Positions 1 to 5,219 of a stretch of 6,398 nt of DNA are shown here, piece after piece (within the stretch, counting starts at the first letter, position 1; each line of letters opens with the position of its first letter). Origin of the DNA: Clostridiales bacterium (lineage in GTDB: Bacteria > Bacillota > Clostridia > Oscillospirales > Butyricicoccaceae); the NCBI GenBank assembly GCA_019418305.1, contig DYCA01000054.1, positions 1,942 to 8,339 on the forward strand, given 5' to 3'. The notes under the pieces are model-generated. The model ran no database searches. It was not told the DNA's origin and was given only the letters and a program-made list of their open reading frames with translations. The translations under genes and the position numbers were made by a program.

Positions 1-1
1 A

Positions 2-133
2 CCGCAGAAACAACTGGATGCTTCAGCAGGCAGATTTGTTGTGGTGTATGTCACGCATACTTGGGGCGGCGCCGCAAAGTTTGCCGGGAAAGCAGAAAAA
101 CAAGGAAAAATTGTCATTAACCTTGCGGATTGA
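2..133 (+). CDS. C-terminal end of a SLOG/DUF1273-like protein (partial)
   Basis: The gene is open at the left edge and runs 43 codons to a TGA at 131-133. The visible part has a hydrophobic beta strand (FVVVYVT), then WGGAAKFAGKAEKQGK and a second strand, IVINLA, at the end. A strand, a Gly-Gly turn, an Ala/Lys-rich helix and a final 'xVINL' strand are how I remember the C-terminus of SLOG-fold (DUF1273/YpsA-type) proteins, where the glycines sit in a nucleotide-binding loop. SLOG proteins are Rossmann-like and bind nucleotide-derived ligands; they are common in clostridial mobile elements. The family call rests on one short segment, so it is tentative, but the frame is convincing: it is the only plus frame here with protein-like composition, and it stops 27 bases before a terminator. 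It is convergent with the SWIM gene. Confidence 0.5.
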   Translation, partial: PQKQLDASAGRFVVVYVTHTWGGAAKFAGKAEKQGKIVINLAD

Positions 134-160
134 AAATGCTATCCCAACACAAATCAAAAA

Positions 161-192
161 ACAGCCTCCCGAAAATAACTTCGGGAGGCTGT
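161..192 (-). terminator. Strong intrinsic terminator between convergent genes
   Basis: A perfect 13-bp stem (161-173 pairs with 180-192) closes a 6-base loop. Read on the minus strand it is followed by TTTTTGATTTG, a good U-tract, and it lies 17 bases past the SWIM gene stop. Read on the plus strand it follows the SLOG-like gene but has only three T's after the stem. It most likely ends minus-strand transcription efficiently and plus-strand transcription partly. Confidence 0.88.
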
Positions 193-208
193 TTGCAGTG
201 CAGCAATG

Positions 209-763
209 CTATCTGCGATACCCGCTGTGCTCTTTATCGTAGCCATATCTTCCATATCTGAGATAATCCTCGAATATAGCGTCTACATCTATGTTGCAGT
301 GCCGGGCGAGAAAGTATATGTGCTTACAGGGTGCTCCGCCGTGCTGATTTTTACTAAAATCAGGACAAGTACAAGAGCGGAGCGAGGTTTTGTAACGTCC
401 GGATGTGCCGATGATCTCATAGGTCTGATCGGGAGACAGTTTAAGACGGATATCTTCGGATCTGGAGCGAAGATAGCGCATATACTGCCCATCATCCCGA
501 TGAACACAGCTTGACCACGGCGCAAATGTATCGGGATAATACATTATAATACGCGGAACGGTATTGGTTGAGGCAGCGGGCATTGGTTCGTCGGTGCTTA
601 CGTCCGGCGACGGTTCCTCATCTTCCTGCGGTGATAAGTCGGTAAATGGTTCAGACTGGCTTCGTTGTTGATAAATATAAATGTGACAGATAACAAGTGC
701 CAGCAGACAAACGAACGGTGGTACGATGACATATATCGCACGTAAGATTTGCATCAGGTGCAT
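209..763 (-). CDS. Membrane-anchored SWIM zinc-finger protein
   Basis: The protein has 184 aa. The ATG at 763 is chosen because a perfect GGAGG lies 7 bases upstream; a longer frame back to 874 overlaps the integrase and has only a low-complexity basic start. Residues 9-31 form one hydrophobic membrane segment near the N-terminus. Residues 38-68 are an acidic, Pro/Ser/Thr-rich linker. Residues 131-148 contain the SWIM pattern C-x-C-x12-C-x-H (C131, C133, C146, H148), followed by a hydrophobic helix and a Tyr-rich tail. SWIM motifs bind zinc and are usually DNA- or protein-binding parts of larger proteins (SNF2 ATPases, MULE transposases, recombination factors). A small membrane-tethered copy is unusual. 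Most of the protein should lie on one side of the membrane, but I cannot decide which. It starts 34 bases after the integrase stop and should share its mRNA. Function unknown. Confidence 0.85.
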   Translation of the reverse strand: MHLMQILRAIYVIVPPFVCLLALVICHIYIYQQRSQSEPFTDLSPQEDEEPSPDVSTDEPMPAASTNTVPRIIMYYPDTFAPWSSCVHRDDGQYMRYLRSRSEDIRLKLSPDQTYEIIGTSGRYKTSLRSCTCPDFSKNQHGGAPCKHIYFLARHCNIDVDAIFEDYLRYGRYGYDKEHSGYRR

Positions 764-797
764 GGGAATTCCTCCTTCCTGATGGGATTGGTTGGTG

Positions 798-1967
798 TCA
801 TTCCGCCCTTTGCCGCTTCCTCTCCCGGCTCCCTTTGCGCAGACTCTGCGCGACGGCCTCGATCGTCTGCTCATGCGTGGTGTCGAGCAGATGGGTATAG
901 ATCATGGACGTTGTCGCGACCGTGCTGTGCCCGAGCGACTTGCTGATGTTGTAGATTGTCGCGCCCGAGTGGTTGGCGAGCGTTGCAAATGTGTGCCGCA
1001 GTCCGTGCAGGGTGAGCTTGGGCAGGCGGTTTTTGCGGATAAATTTGCTGAATACTTCGGTTAAATAGTTCGGCAGATAGGGCTCGCCATCCGGCCAGGT
1101 CAGCACATAGCCGGTGTCATGATAGTCCGCGCCGTAAAACAGCCGGTTTTCGCGCTGCCGCCTGCGTTCGGCGCGCAGCACACGGATCACCTCGTCCGGC
1201 ATGTGCAGCAAACGGGTCGAGGAACGGTTTTTGGTGTCCTTCTCAATCACCTGCGACCCGGCCATTGTGCGGGCGCGGTGGATGCATAGCGTTTTGCCCT
1301 GGAAATCAACATCCTTCCAGCGCAGGCGGCACATTTCCTCGCGGCGCAGGCCGAGATAGCCCGCCAGATAAACGACCGGCTCCAAGCGGGTGCCTTTGAC
1401 GGCATCCAGCAGCCGGAGCAGGGATTCAACGTCATAAAAGTGCGGCTCGGGGCGCTTGAACTTGGGCGGCTCCACGCGGTCGGTTGGGTTGCGGGCAAGC
1501 ACATCCTGCATGACCGCGATCCGCAGCGCGTTGCGCAGCAGGTCGTGGTGCTTGCGCGCGGTGTTGGGGGACAGACCGCAGTCGTTGCACAGATAGGCAT
1601 AATACTGCTGGATGCGCTGCGGGGACAGCGATTGCAGCGGGATATCCCCAAGCTGTGGAATGATGTGGTTCACGATCATCTGGCTGTACCCGTGGACCGT
1701 TGTCGCGGCGCGGTTGGGCCGCACGACAGCGTCCATCCAGTAGTTCAGCCACTGGGCGACCGTGGTGTCGTTCGGCTGAGTGAGCGCGCCGAAGTCGCGC
1801 TGCACCTCGTGCAGCCGCAGCGCTTTGCGGGCATCGGACAGGCGGGCAAAGGTGCGGGTCTTTTTGATCTGGCGTCCGCGCGCGTCGCGCCCGAATTCCA
1901 GATTGACATAGTATTTCTTTTTCTCGTCGTCATACGAGATGTTGCGCTCGACGCGCGTGCGGGACAT
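798..1967 (-). CDS. int: Tyrosine-recombinase integrase
   Basis: This is a 389 aa phage/ICE-type site-specific integrase. Residues 1-55 resemble the AP2-like arm-binding domain (short strands, KKKYYVNLEFGRDARG). Residues 68-155 are the SAM-like core-binding domain. Residues 175-370 are the catalytic domain, with all expected residues visible: R208 in GLRREE, K246, H321 and R324 in HGLRHTFAT, H347 in LGHS, and the nucleophile Y357 in MIYTHL. The length is typical of Tn916/phage integrases, so it looks active. The C-terminus is strongly basic (RKGSRERKRQRAE). The ATG at 1967 has GGTGAG 5 bases upstream on the minus strand. The gene is clearly more GC-rich than the serine-recombinase module beside it, which suggests a separate origin. 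It is co-directional with the SWIM gene downstream. Confidence 0.96.
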   Translation of the reverse strand: MSRTRVERNISYDDEKKKYYVNLEFGRDARGRQIKKTRTFARLSDARKALRLHEVQRDFGALTQPNDTTVAQWLNYWMDAVVRPNRAATTVHGYSQMIVNHIIPQLGDIPLQSLSPQRIQQYYAYLCNDCGLSPNTARKHHDLLRNALRIAVMQDVLARNPTDRVEPPKFKRPEPHFYDVESLLRLLDAVKGTRLEPVVYLAGYLGLRREEMCRLRWKDVDFQGKTLCIHRARTMAGSQVIEKDTKNRSSTRLLHMPDEVIRVLRAERRRQRENRLFYGADYHDTGYVLTWPDGEPYLPNYLTEVFSKFIRKNRLPKLTLHGLRHTFATLANHSGATIYNISKSLGHSTVATTSMIYTHLLDTTHEQTIEAVAQSLRKGSRERKRQRAE

Positions 1968-2000
1968 TTGTGCTCACCGTCCTTCCTTTGATAAAGTGAG

Positions 2001-2027
2001 CGGCGCAGCGGTGCACGAGCTGCGCCG
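2001..2027 (-). other. GC-rich hairpin upstream of the integrase
   Basis: A perfect 9-bp inverted repeat, CGGCGCAGC (2001-2009) and GCTGCGCCG (2019-2027), encloses a 9-base loop containing GTGCAC. It lies about 35 bases upstream of the integrase start, next to a 12-bp palindrome GATACCGGTATC (2036-2047). No U-tract follows on the minus strand, so it is not a standard terminator. It could structure the integrase leader RNA or be a protein-binding site. Confidence 0.5.
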
Positions 2028-2125
2028 GAAGAACGGATACCGGTATCTGTTGCGGGCGGCTCCGGTTTGCGGATTTTTGCTTTTGGAGTACCCTGCTTAT
2101 AGTGTATCATAAGTTCAAAACCGTA

Positions 2126-2149
2126 ATCTACCGGAATATCTACCGAAAT
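2126..2149. repeat. 12-bp tandem repeat, possible integrase arm sites
   Basis: Two adjacent copies, ATCTACCGGAAT and ATCTACCGAAAT, differ at one position. Short direct repeats of 10-12 bp beside an integrase gene are the usual form of arm-type sites for Tn916/lambda-family integrases, whose N-terminal domain this integrase appears to have. They lie between the integrase start and the serine-recombinase stop, in the 184-base gap. That gap also contains a weak TATAAG-like box for minus-strand transcription near 2094-2099, without a good -35 element. Confidence 0.4.
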
Positions 2150-2151
2150 TT

Positions 2152-2883
2152 TTAAAACGCATTTTTCGTTGCAAAAACCGGATAAAAATAAAAGATACCA
2201 CCCGTTATCGGGTGGTATCGGTTGGGAAATTGGTGGAGCACAGCACGAGGCAGACAAACACCATACGGTAATCCGGCGTCAATCTCCTGTAATGTTATTG
2301 TTCGGTCATCACCGGAATAATTGAACGTCAATACGACCTTATCGTCGTAGACAAACACCGAATTGACGAATGTTTTGATCAGACGTTTTTTGCAGGCTTG
2401 ATCGTCATAATCCATATTGGTAAAGCTGTGCAGGAAAAACAGGATATGTTTCTTGGTCAGTCCCAAACCTTCTTTTAGTCTTGCCGCAGCCAGCGCAGCT
2501 TCCAGTTCGCATTTCTGCTCATCCAATTCATCCATTCGCTGTTTTATACTGCTGTTATAAATGCCTGCCTCCATTGCCTTGATCAGATTATCCATAGACT
2601 GGTTTACGTCATCCAATGCTGTATGTAGCGACTGCGTATACGAATTATCTGCATTTTGCTGCAGGTAATACTGATATGTTTGTTCTGCGATAAACGCAAG
2701 TATCTCATCATCCCGCAGCAATGCAATGGTATGATCCAGCACGAGGCCCTCGATCCACTCCTTGCGAACAGGCTGTTTGCTACACAGCTTTTTACGCCGC
2801 GCCGTGCAATAATAGTAATGGTGTTTTACACCGGATCGACCTGTACCTGAGACGCCAACCATCATAGCGCCCACTTCCCGCAA
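2152..2883 (-). CDS. Serine recombinase, C-terminal zinc-ribbon and coiled-coil fragment
   Basis: The frame continues the recombinase after the frameshift. It contains GAMMVG, the second half of the zinc ribbon (HHYYYC, then C eight residues later), a helical coiled coil over roughly fragment residues 75-150, and a closing beta segment (VFVYDDKVVLTFNYSG). Its nominal TTG start at 2883 has no ribosome binding site and lies inside the upstream gene, so independent translation is unlikely. About the last 20 residues are encoded by and beyond a terminator hairpin, so the original stop may have been lost. Confidence 0.75.
   Translation of the reverse strand: MREVGAMMVGVSGTGRSGVKHHYYYCTARRKKLCSKQPVRKEWIEGLVLDHTIALLRDDEILAFIAEQTYQYYLQQNADNSYTQSLHTALDDVNQSMDNLIKAMEAGIYNSSIKQRMDELDEQKCELEAALAAARLKEGLGLTKKHILFFLHSFTNMDYDDQACKKRLIKTFVNSVFVYDDKVVLTFNYSGDDRTITLQEIDAGLPYGVCLPRAVLHQFPNRYHPITGGIFYFYPVFATKNAF
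2194..2219 (-). terminator. Intrinsic terminator inside the recombinase reading frame
   Basis: A perfect 11-bp stem (2194-2204 with 2209-2219) closes a TTAT loop and is followed on the minus strand by TTTTATTTTTATCC, a classic U-tract. It should end the XRE-recombinase transcript before the integrase. Oddly, the recombinase frame stays open through the hairpin and stops only at 2152-2154. Confidence 0.88.
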
Positions 2884-3713
2884 AACAGCTTATCTGTCAG
2901 CAGATAATCCGCCGCGCTCCATTTATGTGCCGGTGCGCGCTTGTTATATTTCAGCATCTCCTGCACTTTGTCAAACGTCTCTTTATCAATGATTGGAGGA
3001 ATTGCGTTTTCAATACGTATTTCATCCTTGTATGTATAAATACCGATATACTTTTCATTTTTCAGCATGGTACGGAGACTGTTATGGGTGAATGGTCTGC
3101 CGCGCAGCGTCCGTTTCCCCTGGATGTTGAGGAAGTCAACGATTTCCGCCATTGTCCAGCCTTTGCTATATAACTCAAACACCTTTTGCACCGTAGGCGC
3201 ATTTTCCGGGTCGATCTGAAACCTTTTGTCCGGCCCGGTAATGTAGCCGAGCGGTCGGTTCCCACCTGTGCTCTGTGCTTTGGCTGCGCTGCGCCGCTGT
3301 CCGCGACGAATATTTTGAGATAGCTGCTCCGAGTAGTAGGCGGCCATCCCCTCGATCACACTTTCCAAAATAATTCCTTCCGGCGTGTCGGGAATCATTT
3401 CGGCAATATAAAATATCTTTATGCCATTTTTCTTCAAATGGTATTTGTTCAGCGCGATCTCTTCTTTATTGCGCCCGATACGGTCGGTTTTCCAGACGAT
3501 CAATGCATCAAACATATGTTTCGACGCATCTGCCAGCATGCATTGAAACTGTTCACGGTTATCATTTCGTCCTGTTTGCGCACGATCAATATATTCATGA
3601 ATGATTGTCAAACCATGCTCCAACGCATAACGTTTTGCCTCGGCGAGTTGTCCTTCAATGGACTGCTCGCCTTGCTTATGGCTGGAATAACGGGCATAAA
3701 CAACGGCATTCAT
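2862..3713 (-). CDS. Serine recombinase, N-terminal catalytic fragment
   Basis: This fragment is 283 aa. Residues 1-145 are the resolvase/invertase catalytic domain: YARYSS with the likely nucleophile S10 and supporting R8, then WKTDRIGRN and the long helix through EGMAAYYSEQLSQNIRRG. Residues 150-255 are the recombinase domain (GYITGPDKRFQIDPENAP, then NSLRTMLKNEKYIG). It ends just after C278 of the zinc ribbon, with three out-of-frame residues. If translated it could still dimerise but should bind DNA poorly. Confidence 0.85.
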   Translation of the reverse strand: MNAVVYARYSSHKQGEQSIEGQLAEAKRYALEHGLTIIHEYIDRAQTGRNDNREQFQCMLADASKHMFDALIVWKTDRIGRNKEEIALNKYHLKKNGIKIFYIAEMIPDTPEGIILESVIEGMAAYYSEQLSQNIRRGQRRSAAKAQSTGGNRPLGYITGPDKRFQIDPENAPTVQKVFELYSKGWTMAEIVDFLNIQGKRTLRGRPFTHNSLRTMLKNEKYIGIYTYKDEIRIENAIPPIIDKETFDKVQEMLKYNKRAPAHKWSAADYLLTDKLFCGKWAL

Positions 3714-4333
3714 CAGAACTTCACATCCTTTGCCGGTTCCAAGTCTAACGCCATGCGAGCGATGGCACGATCCCTCTTTGACGCTCGGTCATAGGCGCGG
3801 GCCACTTCGTATGCTTCTACAGAGATCTGCTTGGGGTGATACGCCATATCACCGGTCCATACTTCCAGCGGCACATTCAACGTATCCGAAAGCAGTAGTG
3901 CGGTGCGCAGCGGCGCATCCTTCATCTGTCGAAAAATAATGGTTCGGATCTGCTTATCCGTCAGTCCGGTCACACGCACCAACCCCGGAATGTCCAGCCC
4001 CATGCGCGCTGTCACATCAATAAAGATCTTGTAAAACGGCGGATGGTCGCTATCACACAAGGAGTTAAACGCGGCTTCTTCCGCCGAATCTCCCAACAGA
4101 TAATCCGTAGAAACATTCAGTTTTTGTGCAAACGACTGGACAAGCGTGATTTTGGGCGCACGCTGCCCTGTCTCGTATCGGCTCAGCACCTGTTTGGAAG
4201 TGCCAAGCAGCTGTGCAAACTCGTCTTGCGACATATTCCGTTCTTTTCTGATCTCGCGCAAGCGGTCACCAAACGAAACATACTCCAGATCTATACGCGG
4301 AATATTATTGTAATCCACTTTGGGAGTACGCAC
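3713..4333 (-). CDS. XRE-family transcriptional regulator with two HTH-like regions
   Basis: The protein has 206 aa. Residues 21-81 are a clear XRE/Cro-CI helix-turn-helix (FGDRLREIRKERNMSQDEFA, LLGTSKQVLSRYETG, ending in DYLLG). Residues 105-161 look like a second, weaker HTH of the same layout (VRVTGLTDKQIRTI, then LRTALLLSDTLNVPLEVW). The C-terminus, EVARAYDRASKRDRAIARMAL, matches a tail common on clostridial XRE repressors. It starts with GTG at 4333, with AGAGGTG 7 bases upstream. Its TGA shares a base with the ATG of the serine recombinase (TGATG), so the two are coupled in one operon. It is divergent from the 60 aa and 74 aa genes. It probably binds the shared promoter region and represses both itself and the rightward genes, as phage repressors do. 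Confidence 0.93.
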   Translation of the reverse strand: MRTPKVDYNNIPRIDLEYVSFGDRLREIRKERNMSQDEFAQLLGTSKQVLSRYETGQRAPKITLVQSFAQKLNVSTDYLLGDSAEEAAFNSLCDSDHPPFYKIFIDVTARMGLDIPGLVRVTGLTDKQIRTIIFRQMKDAPLRTALLLSDTLNVPLEVWTGDMAYHPKQISVEAYEVARAYDRASKRDRAIARMALDLEPAKDVKF

Positions 4334-4356
4334 CTTTTATCACCTCTTTTTCTGCC

Positions 4357-4385
4357 TATATTCATATTAAAGCACATTATGTCAA
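4357..4385 (-). promoter_or_regulatory. Promoter of the XRE-recombinase operon
   Basis: On the minus strand a perfect -35 TTGACA (4385-4380) is followed, after 17 bases, by AATATA (4362-4357). A TATAGG lies two bases further on, so the exact -10 box is uncertain. It is 24 bases upstream of the XRE start and back to back with the rightward promoter at 4433-4461. Confidence 0.65.
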
Positions 4386-4472
4386 CAAAATCAAGTTCAT
4401 TTGTGTTATGATACAAAAGCATAACCAAACGGTTGACAAATGTGATAAACGACCTTATACTTTATTCATATT
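4359..4472. promoter_or_regulatory. Candidate operator region of the divergent switch
   Basis: A perfect 10-bp direct repeat, TATTCATATT, occurs at 4359-4368 (over the leftward -10 box) and 4463-4472 (over the expected rightward start of transcription). Between them lies an inverted repeat, GTTATG (4405-4410) and CATAAC (4420-4425), centred between the two -35 boxes. This is the arrangement expected when one repressor, here probably the XRE protein, controls both promoters. Which repeat is the true operator cannot be told from sequence alone. Confidence 0.45.
4433..4461 (+). promoter_or_regulatory. Strong sigma-A-type promoter for the rightward genes
   Basis: The -35 is TTGACA (4433-4438), the spacer is exactly 17 bases, and the -10 is TATACT (4456-4461), one base off consensus. 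Transcription should start near 4468, about 60 bases before the first rightward gene. Confidence 0.85.
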
Positions 4473-4524
4473 CGACACTATTCGGTGCTGAGTTTCCATT
4501 TTACGGTTTCATATCACCATATAG

Positions 4525-4707
4525 ATGACGCGAGGAGGTGATTCTATTGTAACAAGATTTCATTTGGACGAAATACGACACGCCGACATCCAATTCTTAT
4601 GCGCTGATTTTATGAATGCAGCGATCAAATTTTATCAATCTCCTATACATCAGGCGGCATTTGAACAATGGTGTCGGGCGCAGAAAGGAGATGAAAACAA
4701 TGAATAG
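4525..4707 (+). CDS. Small protein of unknown function in the rightward operon
   Basis: The frame gives 60 aa from the ATG at 4525, but that ATG has no ribosome binding site upstream. A near-perfect GGAGGTG lies inside the frame at 4534-4540 and would fit an ATT start at 4546, giving 53 aa starting (M)VTRFHLDEIRHADIQF. I do not recognise the family. The product looks helical, with mixed charge and no membrane segment or cysteine pair; its C-terminal part is hydrophilic. It is the first gene after the strong rightward promoter and overlaps the HTH gene by 8 bases. In XRE-controlled elements this place is often taken by small regulators or antirepressors, but that is only a positional inference. 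Confidence 0.6.
   Translation: MTRGGDSIVTRFHLDEIRHADIQFLCADFMNAAIKFYQSPIHQAAFEQWCRAQKGDENNE
4534..4540 (+). promoter_or_regulatory. Ribosome binding site that questions the ATG start
   Basis: GGAGGTG, within an extended match to the 16S tail (GGAGGTGATT), lies downstream of the only in-frame ATG of the small gene. The in-frame codon 5 bases after it is ATT (4546). TTG at 4547 is out of frame and followed at once by TAA. Confidence 0.55.
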
Positions 4708-4924
4708 CGAACTTGTGCGTAAATTGCGCGAACAATATCCTAATCACATCCCCCTCGATGTTGCAGCGCCTCTGCTCGGTGTTTCCCAGCGGCAGCTTTC
4801 CAAGTTGATCGCCGCAGGCCGAGAGCCGTTTTCCTTGATAGGGGCAAATATCGGCATCCAGCAACGATACGTTAGAGTGTATACGGAGAGATTGATCGCG
4901 TACCTGAATGGTGAACTGTTTTAA
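4700..4924 (+). CDS. Small helix-turn-helix protein, possible excisionase
   Basis: The protein has 74 aa. The ATG at 4700 is preferred because AAGGAG (4685-4690) sits 9 bases upstream; the in-frame ATG at 4691 touches that site. Residues 17-42 read IPLDVAAPLLGVSQRQLSKL, a helix-turn-helix like those of MerR/excisionase (HTH_17) proteins, followed by a short wing-like segment (FSLIGANIGIQQRYVRVY) and a last helix (TERLIAYLNGEL). Small proteins of this layout are common in clostridial prophages and ICEs. They bend DNA as Xis/Cox factors or act as control proteins. Its start overlaps the previous gene's stop, so it is coupled to it. With an intact tyrosine integrase nearby, a role in excision is plausible but unproven. 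Confidence 0.8.
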   Translation: MNSELVRKLREQYPNHIPLDVAAPLLGVSQRQLSKLIAAGREPFSLIGANIGIQQRYVRVYTERLIAYLNGELF

Positions 4925-4982
4925 CCGATGATTGGAACAACACAGAAGGAGGTGATTGTCTTCTGGGAACGCTAACAAATCA

Positions 4983-5039
4983 TCCTGTACAGAGAAAATG
5001 CATCTTATTTTTTGTAAGATTCATTTTTTCTGTACAGGA
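4983..5039. repeat. Large hairpin with 25-bp arms
   Basis: Arms 4983-5007 and 5015-5039 pair over 25 positions with only two mismatches, closing a 7-base TTTTTTG loop. The ends carry the palindrome CTGTACAG on both sides. No U-tract follows on either strand, so a simple terminator is unlikely. Upstream is AGGAGGTG (4947-4954). A CTG at 4963 would open a 28-codon frame through the whole hairpin, ending VRFIFSVQEPE and TAG at 5047-5049. It could be a structured RNA, a mobile palindromic element, or a nicking/recombination site. Confidence 0.8.
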
Positions 5040-5111
5040 ACCGGAATAGACTTCTTTCATTGAAGCAATTTTCTCGCAAGCAAATCAAAGCTTTTCAATA
5101 CATACCATACC

Positions 5112-5197
5112 GCAAAGTAAGGCGGTAATTTACCCGAAAGTGCACCTTTTCCTCAAAAAATGTAAACCGCCCGAAAGGTGCACTTTTGGAACTTTGC
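5112..5197. repeat. Nested and competing inverted repeats
   Basis: An outer repeat, GCAAAGT (5112-5118) and ACTTTGC (5191-5197), encloses a perfect 13-bp inner repeat, AAAGTGCACCTTT (5137-5149) and AAAGGTGCACTTT (5174-5186). Each inner arm is itself centred on GTGCAC, and each is preceded by CCCG, so they also form a direct repeat 37 bases apart. A second pairing, GGCGG..TTTAC (5121-5133) with GTAAACCGCC (5162-5171), crosses the inner one, so both cannot form as simple hairpins at once. Confidence 0.7.
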
Positions 5198-5219
5198 AAT
5201 TCCGGACGGTAATTGCAAA
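5193..5219. repeat. 9-bp inverted repeat TTTGCAATT/AATTGCAAA
   Basis: Perfect 9-bp arms (5193-5201 and 5211-5219) are separated by CCGGACGGT. CGGTAATT in this repeat (5207-5214) also occurs at 5123-5130 in the neighbouring cluster, which suggests a repeated binding site. Confidence 0.6.

Larger units (their letters stand above)
2152..3713 (-). pseudogene. Large serine recombinase, split by a one-base frameshift
   Basis: Two adjacent minus-strand frames join into one clostridial large serine recombinase of about 520 aa, the normal size for the family. These enzymes cut and exchange DNA through a serine-phosphate intermediate to integrate or excise elements. The break is at the zinc ribbon: the first frame ends CGK-WAL-stop, and the second carries on with GAMMVG. 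Restoring one C in the gene sense (between 2871 and 2872) gives CGKCGAMMVG, the expected CxxC ribbon start. The gene starts with an ATG at 3713 whose A is also the last base of the XRE gene's TGA, so it is translationally coupled to that regulator. As it stands only the catalytic half would be made, without its DNA-binding C-terminus. A sequencing error is the main alternative. Confidence 0.85.

Noticed and set aside
764..874. N-terminal extension of the SWIM protein to 221 aa
   Set aside because: The added 37 residues are basic and low in complexity, overlap the integrase 3' end, and a perfect ribosome binding site precedes the ATG at 763.
1440..1991. 183 aa plus-strand frame opposite the integrase
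   Set aside because: It is an antisense shadow caused by the GC-rich codon use of the integrase, with no supported start.
1745..2257. 170 aa minus-strand frame overlapping the integrase start
   Set aside because: Its C-terminal half is a frame shadow of the integrase, and its start lies in the terminator region. It has no ribosome binding site and no recognisable domain.
4955..4978. Tiny frames right after the 4946-4954 ribosome binding site (for example GTG ATT GTC, 7 codons)
   Set aside because: The start would touch the binding site with no spacing and the product would be 7 aa; nothing supports translation.
5112..5219. CRISPR array
   Set aside because: There are only two imperfect repeat copies, and they are inverted; no regular spacers and no cas genes are present.
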